Assembly (NCBI RefSeq): GCF_026626705.1
Contig: NZ_JAPNKC010000001.1
Location: 4,650,001-4,714,000 of the forward strand
DNA from: Pyxidicoccus sp. MSG2
GTDB lineage: Bacteria; Myxococcota; Myxococcia; Myxococcales; Myxococcaceae
Reading direction: 5' to 3'
DNA: 64,000 nucleotides
Below, in pieces: positions 53,175 through 60,375 of the stretch. A program made the position numbers and the translations under genes. Numbering within the stretch: the first letter of the stretch is position 1; each line of letters begins with the position of its first letter. The notes below the pieces were generated by a model. The model was given only the letters and a program-made list of their open reading frames with translations. It made no database searches and had not been told where the DNA came from.

Positions 53175-54800
53175 TCAGCGGACCTGGATGGCGTCCGCCA
53201 TGACGACGTAGCCCGCGGTGGTCCAGCGGCTCAGCTGGACCTTGTTCCAGCCGGCCGGGAACGCGTAGGTGCCCAGCGTGTTCCACTTGCTGCCGTTGGC
53301 CTGCTGGTTCACGTTCACCGTCACGTTGCCCGACGAGGTGGTGATGATGAAGGGCGCGGACGGAGCGCGGTTGGTGCCCGCCACCCACCAGGCGTCGATG
53401 GTCTTCGTGGCGGCCGCCGCCAGGTAGAACTCGAAGACGGCCGGCGCGGAGACGGCCTCGGTGGCGGCGTAGTAGTAGCCGCTGCCGTAGTAGCCGGTGC
53501 TGTAGCCGTCCGTCCAGGTGCCCACGGTGGAGAAGCGGGCGTTGGCGGCGTTGTTGTTGGCGTTGTTGCTGTCGACGACGATGGCGCCCGTGGGCGTGCC
53601 GCCGTCACCGCAGTAGCTCTTGATCTTGCTGATGTACGTGGACCACGGCCAGTTCGGACCCGGGTCCGTGCGGGTGGCCGGCTGCAGACGGCCGTGCGCC
53701 ACGATGTGGTAGCTGTCGCGGACGATGCCCTGGCCCTGGGTGATGTCGCAGGACAGCTTCGCCGAGGCGTCAATCTGGCCGGCGGGGAACGAGGCCTGGC
53801 TGGCGAAGCCGCCGTGCTCGATGCCGACGGAGAAGTGGTTCACCGACACGCCGTTGCTGCCGCACATGACGCTGCCGTTGAGGCCGCAGTCATAGGAGGC
53901 GCCCACGTGCCAGGCGCGGCTGGACTCGCGCACGAGCTGCGAAATCTCCGTGCCGCCCTCGTTCACCACGTAGTGGGCGCTGACGCCCGCGTCGGGGTTG
54001 ACCAGCCAGCCCCAGCAGCCCGCGTAGTTGCCCTCACAGGTGTGGATGATGACCATCGACACGTCCGTGCCCGCCGGACGCGCGTTGAAGTTGGGCGACG
54101 CGTGCCAGACGGAGGCGGCGTAGTCCGGGCCGGCCGCGAGGGCCTGCATGCGCGGCAGGGCGAACTTCGCCTCCACCGAGGCGGGCTCCAGCGAGACGGC
54201 GACCTTGCCGTCGGGGGTGAAGGCACCCTCGCCCGAGCGCAGCACGGAGTACACGTCGTTGTGGATGTAGTGCGCCTGCACGTCCGGGTCGGCGATGTCC
54301 GTCAGGCGGACGGCCACCGGGGCCCACGCGCCCAGGTCCGCGCGGTCGATGCCCGCCTCGGCGGCGTACTTCGACAGCAGCGCGGCGCCCGCGCGGAGGT
54401 TGGCGAGCGCGTCGCTCCGCACGGCCGCCTCGGACACGCCGGCCAGGGCCGCGCCCTCGGTGATGTGCTTCCCGCGCAGGGCCAGGAGGCCGAACGCGGC
54501 GGGACGGCCCTCGAACTCCTCGGCGCCCTGGACGAACTCCCAGCGCGTCTCCGCGTAGGAGATGGCCTTGAGCAGATTCACCGGGACGTTGAACTCACCG
54601 GCGGCCCTGGCGAACAGCGCGTCCAGCTGCACGGGGGTGCGGCGGGCGGCGTCCGCCACCGCGCGGGCGGCGTCCTGGGCGGCGTTGGACGGCGTCTCGG
54701 AGGCGGGGGGCGTCTCCGGGGCCGGGGCCTCCGGCTGGGGACCGCAGGCGGACATGGCCATGGCCGCGGCGGCGGCCGCGAGAGTCTTGCGCAGATGCAT
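53175..54800 (-). CDS. Multi-domain peptidoglycan hydrolase: transglycosylase-like + amidase + golvesin-like
   Basis: A 541-aa exported lipoprotein (signal ends MAMSACG). Residues about 55-150 resemble a lytic-transglycosylase/lysozyme-like domain (NVPVNLLKAISYAETRW, with the Glu of AET as candidate, and ANLRAGAALLSKY). Residues about 230-390 are an N-acetylmuramoyl-L-alanine amidase (amidase_2): zinc His in MVIIHTCEG, GIEHGG, AHGRLQPATRTDPGPNWPW. Residues about 420-541 match a golvesin/xly-type beta-sandwich (TEAVSAPAVFEFYL, SRWTTAGYVVMADAIQV). Substrate peptidoglycan and surface binding are inferred. TGGAG precedes the ATG by five bases. Confidence 0.9.
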   Translation of the reverse strand: MHLRKTLAAAAAAMAMSACGPQPEAPAPETPPASETPSNAAQDAARAVADAARRTPVQLDALFARAAGEFNVPVNLLKAISYAETRWEFVQGAEEFEGRPAAFGLLALRGKHITEGAALAGVSEAAVRSDALANLRAGAALLSKYAAEAGIDRADLGAWAPVAVRLTDIADPDVQAHYIHNDVYSVLRSGEGAFTPDGKVAVSLEPASVEAKFALPRMQALAAGPDYAASVWHASPNFNARPAGTDVSMVIIHTCEGNYAGCWGWLVNPDAGVSAHYVVNEGGTEISQLVRESSRAWHVGASYDCGLNGSVMCGSNGVSVNHFSVGIEHGGFASQASFPAGQIDASAKLSCDITQGQGIVRDSYHIVAHGRLQPATRTDPGPNWPWSTYISKIKSYCGDGGTPTGAIVVDSNNANNNAANARFSTVGTWTDGYSTGYYGSGYYYAATEAVSAPAVFEFYLAAAATKTIDAWWVAGTNRAPSAPFIITTSSGNVTVNVNQQANGSKWNTLGTYAFPAGWNKVQLSRWTTAGYVVMADAIQVR

Positions 54801-55241
54801 GGAAACTCCAGTGAGGGGGGTCAGCAGCTCCACGGTCCGCCCCCACTTCCGGGAGCGGCGCAGGGGCGGGCCATGAGCAGCATGCGTGCCAATCACGTTC
54901 TCCCCGTGAAATCCTGCTTTCCCGGCTCCAGATGGAGCATGGATGCTCCACTCGCGAGTCAAGAAATCGGCCCTTGCCGCGCTGCGGAAACCACATAAGC
55001 CCTTGAAATGATTGAATCGCCAGCTCCCGAGTCCCCGACCTGGAGCGTCGGAGTGGCCCCTGCGTGTCTCACTGACGCATTCCAAGACAGGCACAAGGTA
55101 AATAAATGTTACATCAATTCCCATGCTCCTCGCTTTTTGGCGTGGCGCCGGAAGCAGAAGGAAGCGGCCGCCCCTCCGGGGTGCATGCCGGGAGGCAGGG
55201 CGATGCCGACAGCGGCGGGGGCTTCCGCTATGAGGAGGGGC
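54801..55241. promoter_or_regulatory. 441-bp divergent intergenic region with dyads
   Basis: No gene is supported here. It holds an 8-2-8 perfect palindrome TGGAGCAT-GG-ATGCTCCA (54933-54950) followed at once by CTCGCGAG. An AT-rich stretch near 55098-55120 contains a GTAA/TTAC dyad. This is the shared control region of the amidase and the metallophosphoesterase genes. Confidence 0.5.
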
Positions 55242-55979
55242 ATGCGGCTCTTCGGCATTGGCGACACGCACCTGCCCTCCACGCGGCAGAAGGACATGCA
55301 CCGCTTCGGGTGGACGGAGCATCCGCTTCCGCTCCAGCGGGCGTGGGACGAGCGGGTGCGCCCGGAGGACGTGGTCATCGTGGCGGGCGACATCTCCTGG
55401 GGCACGCGGCCGCACGAGGTGCTGGAGGACCTGGCGTGGCTGGACGCGCGGCCGGGCCGCAAGGTGCTGGTGCGCGGCAACCACGACTACTGGTGGGGCG
55501 ACTCGGCGTCGAAGCTGCGCAAGCTGCTGGAGCCGTACCGCACAATAGAGGGCTTCCTCCAGAACAGCGCCGTCGTCATGGGCCCGTGGGTGATTGCCGG
55601 CAGCCGACTGTGGACGGCGCCCGAGGCCCCTCCCATGCCCGGCGGGGAGATGGGCGACGAGCCGGCGGACCTGGGCTACGTGGAGCGCGAGACGCGCCGG
55701 CTGGCGGCGTCGTTCGAGGACGCGAAGAAGAAGGAGGCGGCCAGCCCCACGCCGCTGGTGCGCGTGGTGGCGGTGCACTTCCCGCCGGTGTACGCGAACC
55801 AGAAGGCCACCGCCTTCAGCGAGCCGATTGAGGCCTTCGCGCCGAAGGTGTGTGTGTATGGACACCTGCACGCGGAGGGAATCGCCGCGGGCTTCACGGG
55901 GGAGCGCGCCGGAGTCAAATACGTGCTGGCGTCGTGTGACGCGGCGCGCTTCGCACCGGTGCTCCTCGACGAGGCGTAA
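55242..55979 (+). CDS. Calcineurin-like metallophosphoesterase
   Basis: A 245-aa metallophosphoesterase. The five motifs are visible: GDTH (near 7), GDISWG (near 49), GNHDYWWG (near 80), AVHFPP (near 180) and GHLHAEG (near 208). The fold binds two metal ions and hydrolyses phosphomonoesters or diesters; substrate unknown. Start 55242 is fixed by GAGGAGGGG directly upstream. It is followed after 61 bp by the DUF2378-like gene on the same strand. Confidence 0.93.
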   Translation: MRLFGIGDTHLPSTRQKDMHRFGWTEHPLPLQRAWDERVRPEDVVIVAGDISWGTRPHEVLEDLAWLDARPGRKVLVRGNHDYWWGDSASKLRKLLEPYRTIEGFLQNSAVVMGPWVIAGSRLWTAPEAPPMPGGEMGDEPADLGYVERETRRLAASFEDAKKKEAASPTPLVRVVAVHFPPVYANQKATAFSEPIEAFAPKVCVYGHLHAEGIAAGFTGERAGVKYVLASCDAARFAPVLLDEA

Positions 55980-56040
55980 GTCAGGCTAGGTTCCCGCAAC
56001 TTCCCGCCGGGGGCCATGGGCGGGGAGCAGGAGTGGTGTC

Positions 56041-56622
56041 ATGCCGTCCAACAAGGCGGAGCTCGCCTCCCGCATCGCCGCCGCGAGGCAGGGCGACTCG
56101 GTGCGTGGGCTGTTCTTCAAGACGGTGTTCAGCGTCCTCGAGCAACACGGCGGCCGGCCCGCGGTGGAAGCGGTGCGCGTGGGCGAGCTGGCGACGGACT
56201 ACTGGGAGCTGCGCTCGTACCCGGTGCAGGACTTCCTCACGCTGCTCTACCGCGCGGCGGACACGCTGGAGGACTCGCTGGGGCCGGAGAACGCCGTGTA
56301 CCACGCGTGCGGCGAGACGGGCGTGACGCGCTACTCCACCGGGCCGGGCATGCTCATCTTCGGCATCATCTCCCGGGGCGACCCGCAGAAGCTCTTCGCG
56401 GGCGCGCAGATGGGCTACAGCGCGGCCGTCTCCTACGGCAGCCGGGAGTACCTCACCACGGGACCGAAGTCCGGCACGCTGCGCGTGCGCCGGGACATGC
56501 TGCCGCCCGCGTACCACGAGGGCATCCTCACCGGCGCGCTGAAGGTCCTCGGGCTGAAGGGTACCGCGAAGGCCCAGGCACACGGCATCGACCGCGTGGA
56601 CTACGACATCCAGTGGGAATAG
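56041..56622 (+). CDS. Myxococcus paralogous-family protein (TIGR02265/DUF2378-like)
   Basis: A 193-aa protein matching the myxobacteria-specific paralogous family: DSVRGLFFKTVFSVL near the N-terminus, a central region with AVYHACGETGVTRY, and a C-terminal ILTGALKVLGLKGT. The fold and function are not known. The start has GGAGCAGGAG upstream. It converges with the double-hotdog gene (9 bp between stops). This family is the best single lineage marker in the window. Confidence 0.82.
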   Translation: MPSNKAELASRIAAARQGDSVRGLFFKTVFSVLEQHGGRPAVEAVRVGELATDYWELRSYPVQDFLTLLYRAADTLEDSLGPENAVYHACGETGVTRYSTGPGMLIFGIISRGDPQKLFAGAQMGYSAAVSYGSREYLTTGPKSGTLRVRRDMLPPAYHEGILTGALKVLGLKGTAKAQAHGIDRVDYDIQWE

Positions 56623-56631
56623 CGCCGCGCT

Positions 56632-57681
56632 TCAGTCCACGCGGGTGAAGGTGACGTCCAGCTCCGCCACCACGCGCTCGCCGACGGAGGCCTGGCAGGT
56701 GAAGGTGTGGTCCGCGCCCTCGTGCGAGCGGCGGACGGCGCCGAACGTCACCGTCTGCCCGGCGAACGCGAGGCTGTCCGCGGACAGGCGCACGTCCTTG
56801 GCGAGGCAGCGCGCCCAGGGCGCACCCTCCAGGCGGCGCAGCAGCGTGGTGGCCACGCGAGTCATGCCGCTGGCGACAATGGCCACCGGCATCACCGGGT
56901 GCAGGGCGAAGTGGCCCTTGCACATGTCCGTCGTCACCGGGCCGAGCGTGGCGCGCAGGGACTCGCCATCCGGGCGCCAGTCGCGCAGGGCCAGCTGCTT
57001 GCTGTACGGGTTCTGCCGCAGCTTCGCCCACTCCTCGGGGGTGCGCTGCACGCCCTCGTCCCGGCGCGGCTCGCGGCGCATGTCCACGCGCGCCTCACCG
57101 AACAGGCGCGTGAAGGCGGCGGCGGAGAGGACGTTGTAGTCCACCTCCAGGCGGAACAGCGGCGTGCCGTCCTCGAGCGACAGCAGCGTCTGCGCGGTGG
57201 CGGTGCGCTTGCCCGTGAACTGCGCGCGGGCCAGGCCCCAGAGCAATTCCGTGGAGCGGGCCATGGCCTCCGGGCGCAGCCACTGACCGCGCGCGCCGCA
57301 CGCCAGGTAGAAGTGCTGGCCGTCCTTGGGCGACATCAGCGCGGAAGCGCAGGAGCCGAGGATGGCCAGGTGACGCCCCGACTCCGCGATGCTGATGGGG
57401 CCGGCCTCCGCGTCCGGGTCCTGCTGCACCGGGATGCGCGCCACGACCTCCCCCTCGCCCATCACCGTCACGTCCTTCAGCGCGTAGTACGGGTCCCGGA
57501 CGCAGATGCGCGGGTACAGGTCCGCGTGCGACAGCACCGTGTGCGGCGCCAGCCCTTCCAGGCTCCGCAGGGGCTCCTGCGCCTGGGTCCGCTGGGGCTC
57601 CTTCGCCGGGTTCCAGGAACCCTGGGTGGCGCCGGTGGAGAGGAGCGAGGTGGCGGGGACGAAGGTGGCGGCGTCGAGCAT
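56632..57681 (-). CDS. Double-hotdog protein, FabA/FabZ-like
   Basis: A 349-aa protein with two hotdog-like halves. The first half contains ISIAESGRHLAILGSCASAL. The second contains CKGHFALHPVMPVAIVASGM, which matches the GHFPxHPVMPG signature of FabA/FabZ 3-hydroxyacyl-ACP dehydratases. It may act on acyl-ACP in fatty-acid or polyketide metabolism; the catalytic residues are not fully clear. Start ATG 57681 has AAAGG about ten bases upstream; an alternative ATG at 57723 adds 14 residues. Confidence 0.75.
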   Translation of the reverse strand: MLDAATFVPATSLLSTGATQGSWNPAKEPQRTQAQEPLRSLEGLAPHTVLSHADLYPRICVRDPYYALKDVTVMGEGEVVARIPVQQDPDAEAGPISIAESGRHLAILGSCASALMSPKDGQHFYLACGARGQWLRPEAMARSTELLWGLARAQFTGKRTATAQTLLSLEDGTPLFRLEVDYNVLSAAAFTRLFGEARVDMRREPRRDEGVQRTPEEWAKLRQNPYSKQLALRDWRPDGESLRATLGPVTTDMCKGHFALHPVMPVAIVASGMTRVATTLLRRLEGAPWARCLAKDVRLSADSLAFAGQTVTFGAVRRSHEGADHTFTCQASVGERVVAELDVTFTRVD

Positions 57682-58045
57682 GGGAGACTGACCTTTATTC
57701 GTACACAGGGTGTCGGGGGACACCTGCTCGCCTTGTAACCGAGGGAGCTTCCGGTGGTACAGAACTTTTTCTGTTACCCGGAAATATTCTCGCCAAATGG
57801 CCCGAATAGTTGCGTCCAGACAGGAACTTTATGTCTTGGACATAAATTTAGGCATGGCTCGGCCGGTCGGCAGCCGCTCGGGGCGGAGAAATTCAGCATC
57901 CGACGCAGAGAGTCAAGCACGGACTGGGGTGAGACCCACCCTGCCGCCCGCAAGTGTCAGCCAATGAATCCGGGTATTTAGAAAGACCCGGATTCAGGGA
58001 CACACGAAGGCCCCGGCGACGAGGCGCGGGCGCAAGTGCCCGGGT
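57682..58045. promoter_or_regulatory. AT-rich intergenic region with two strong dyads
   Basis: No gene is supported. Two dyads stand out: an imperfect hairpin GGTACAGAA/TTCTGTTACC at 57756-57778, and a perfect 8-3-8 palindrome TTTATGTC-TTG-GACATAAA at 57828-57846. The region is markedly more AT-rich than its surroundings. It lies 75-165 bp upstream of the double-hotdog gene and probably controls it. Confidence 0.5.
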
Positions 58046-58118
58046 GGAAACCGGCCGGATTCGAACTGGCGTCCTTCGGCATTGGAAACCGACGCGACCA
58101 CCGCTGCGCTACGGCTCC
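58046..58118 (-). tRNA. tRNA-Trp (anticodon CCA), somewhat atypical
   Basis: A reverse-strand cloverleaf: acceptor GGAGCCG/CGGTTTC with two G-U pairs, T8 and A9, D arm with GGTGG, anticodon stem TCGGT/GCCGA with loop TTCCAAT (anticodon CCA), and T arm GCCAG/CCGGC with TTCGAAT but one A-C mismatch. The discriminator reads C, whereas bacterial tRNA-Trp usually has G. It is a good tRNA shape, but the irregularities leave its activity open. Confidence 0.7.
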
Positions 58119-58194
58119 CACCCGAGCGGGGAGGGCCTCACGCTCGCGGCAAGGCCACGCAAGCCGGGACATCCCCCGGCTCGTCAGCGGACGC

Positions 58195-60105
58195 TCACAG
58201 CTCCACCTGGCTGCCCAGCTCCACCACGCGGTTGGGCGGAATGCGGAAGTACGCCGTGGCGCTGCGCGCGTTGCGGCTCATCCAGGAGAAGAGCGCCTCG
58301 CGCCACACCGCCATGCCCGGCTTCTTCGTCGGAATCAGCGTCTCCCGGCCCAGGAAGAAGCTCGTGCCCATGAGCTGGAACTGGAGCCCCTTCTCCCGGC
58401 AGCGCTTCAGCACGTCGGGGATGCTCGGGTTCTCCATGAAGCCGTAGCGCGCCACCACCCGCACGAAGCCCTGCTCCAGCGGCTCCACCTCCACCCGCTC
58501 CTCACCCGGCACGTGCGGCACGTCCTCCGGGATGATGGTCAGCAGGACCACCTGCTCGTGCAGCACCTTGTTGTGCTTCAGGTTGTGCAGCAGCGCCGGC
58601 GGCGTGCCCTCCGCGTTGCCCGTCATGAAGATGGCCGTGCCCGGCACCCGCACCGGCGGATGGCCCCCGAAGCTGTCCAGCAACTCCTTCAGCGGAATGC
58701 TCGCCGCGCGCAGCTTGCCCGCCAGGATGTCGCGCCCCCGCTTCCACGTCGTCATCAGCGTGAAGATGATGAGCGCCAGGAGCAGCGGCAGCCACCCGCC
58801 GGCGACAATCTTCACCGTGTTGGCCGCGAAGAACGACAGGTCCACCACCAGGAACAGGCCCGCAATCGGCAGGGTCAGCGCCCGGCCCACGCCCCACCGC
58901 TCGCGCGCCACCACGTAGGCGAGGACGGTGGTGATGGCCATCGTCGTCACCGCGGCGATGCCGTACGCCGACGCCAGCGCGCTCGAGGAGCGGAAGGTCA
59001 GCACCAGCGTCACCACGCCCAGCAGCAGCACCCAGTTGAGGCCGGGCAGATAGATCTGCCCCATCTCCTCCGCCGACGTGTGCACCACCTCCATGCGCGG
59101 GCTGTAGCCCAACTGCATGGCCTGCCGGGTAATGGAGAACGCTCCGGAGATGAGCGTCTGCGAGGCGATGATGCCCGCCGCCGTGGCAAGGGCCACCAGC
59201 GGGTAGAGCGCCCAGTCCGGCGCCAGCAGGTAGAACGGGTTGCGCGCCGCGCTCGCGTCACGCAGCAGCAGCGCCCCCTGCCCCAGGTAGTTGAGCGTCA
59301 GCCCCGGCAGCACCAGGAAGAACCAGGCCCGCTTGATGGGCTTCCACCCGAAGTGCCCCATGTCGGCGTAGAGCGCCTCGCCGCCCGTCACCACCAGGAA
59401 CACCGCGCCCAGCACCAGGAAGCCGTGCTTGCCGTTGTGGAGGAAGAAGAGCGCGCCCTCGTGCGGCGACAGCGCCCAGAGCACCTCCGGGTTGTGCAGC
59501 ACCTCCTTCGCCCCCAGCACCGCCAGGGTAGCGAACCACAGGCACATGACGGGGCCGAACACCGCGGCGATGCCCGCCGTCCCGTGCCGCTGCACCAGGA
59601 AGATGATGACGATGATGACGAGCGTAATCGGGATGACGTAGGGCTCGAAGACGGGCGTGGCCACGTTGAGGCCCTCCACCGCGCTGAGCACGGTGATGGC
59701 CGGGGTGATGACACCGTCGCCGTACAGCAGCGCCGCGCCGAAGATGCCCAGCGTCACCAGCACCGGCCGCGGGGTGTGCGCCTGCCCCCGGGGGCGCTGC
59801 ATGGCCAGCGCCATCAGCGCGAGGATGCCTCCCTCCCCCCGGTTGTCCGCCCGCATCACGAAGATGAGGTACTTCACCGACACCACGATGATGAGCGACC
59901 AGAAGATGAGCGACAGAACCCCCAGCACGTTGTCCGGCGTGGGGCTGACGCTATGCGGGCCGTGGAAACACTCGCGCAGCGCGTACAGCGGACTCGTCCC
60001 GATGTCGCCGTAGACGATGCCCAGGGCCCCCAGGGCCAGGAGCGCTGTTCGCTTGAAGGTGTCCGGGGCCTCGCGGGCGGATGCTCCGCCCGAGACTCCC
60101 ACCAT
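58195..60105 (-). CDS. kup: Kup-family potassium transporter
   Basis: A 636-aa potassium uptake protein, the usual Kup length. Family motifs are GIVYGDIGTSPLYALRE near the N-terminus, RADNRGEGGILAL, GDGVITPAITVLSAVEG and a GGEALYADMGHFG loop. About 12 membrane helices are followed by a soluble C-terminal domain (about 480-636). It takes up K+ with protons. ATG 60105 is used; a GTG four codons upstream (60117) follows a G-run and is possible. It is divergent from the GAF/PAS kinase, with 270 bp between starts. Confidence 0.95.
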   Translation of the reverse strand: MVGVSGGASAREAPDTFKRTALLALGALGIVYGDIGTSPLYALRECFHGPHSVSPTPDNVLGVLSLIFWSLIIVVSVKYLIFVMRADNRGEGGILALMALAMQRPRGQAHTPRPVLVTLGIFGAALLYGDGVITPAITVLSAVEGLNVATPVFEPYVIPITLVIIVIIFLVQRHGTAGIAAVFGPVMCLWFATLAVLGAKEVLHNPEVLWALSPHEGALFFLHNGKHGFLVLGAVFLVVTGGEALYADMGHFGWKPIKRAWFFLVLPGLTLNYLGQGALLLRDASAARNPFYLLAPDWALYPLVALATAAGIIASQTLISGAFSITRQAMQLGYSPRMEVVHTSAEEMGQIYLPGLNWVLLLGVVTLVLTFRSSSALASAYGIAAVTTMAITTVLAYVVARERWGVGRALTLPIAGLFLVVDLSFFAANTVKIVAGGWLPLLLALIIFTLMTTWKRGRDILAGKLRAASIPLKELLDSFGGHPPVRVPGTAIFMTGNAEGTPPALLHNLKHNKVLHEQVVLLTIIPEDVPHVPGEERVEVEPLEQGFVRVVARYGFMENPSIPDVLKRCREKGLQFQLMGTSFFLGRETLIPTKKPGMAVWREALFSWMSRNARSATAYFRIPPNRVVELGSQVEL

Positions 60106-60192
60106 GGTGGCTTTCACGCCCCCCGCTTTAGCCGAACCCCGGCCGTGAGCAACGGACGTGACACACCGCTCCCCGCTTTCCAACGCCCGGGT

Positions 60193-60204
60193 ACACTTTT
60201 GTGT
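60193..60204. promoter_or_regulatory. ACAC-TTTT-GTGT dyad in kup/kinase intergenic region
   Basis: A short dyad, ACAC and GTGT around TTTT, lies in the divergent promoter region between kup and the kinase. The 270-bp region holds no gene. Regulatory role is a guess. Confidence 0.3.
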
Positions 60205-60375
60205 GCCTGGGTGGGCACGCACCGGGAGCCACAGCACCGCGGACCGGGGTTGCGCGTACGAGGCCAACAGTCAGGGCCGCGGGGTGTTGGCCACCCGAGA
60301 AGCCAGGCCGGCCCGGCACACCGGGGGCATCCCCCGTTCGTGACCTCCATGTTCCCATTCCCGGACGGGGGCGCG

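Noticed and set aside
53175..55871. Amidase reading frame extended to 55871
   Set aside because: The extra ~350 residues are antisense to the metallophosphoesterase gene; the signal peptide and ribosome site set the start at 54800.
57797..57812. Sigma-54 promoter (TGGCCC...TTGC)
   Set aside because: Spacing between GG and GC is 11 instead of 10, and the rest fits poorly.
57754..57981. 75-codon forward frame in the AT-rich gap
   Set aside because: It has no ribosome site, no recognisable composition or motif, and lies over regulatory dyads.
58036..60375. N-terminal extension of the GAF/PAS kinase through the kup locus
   Set aside because: The upstream frame is the antisense of kup and the tRNA; the kinase starts sensibly at 60376 or 60349.
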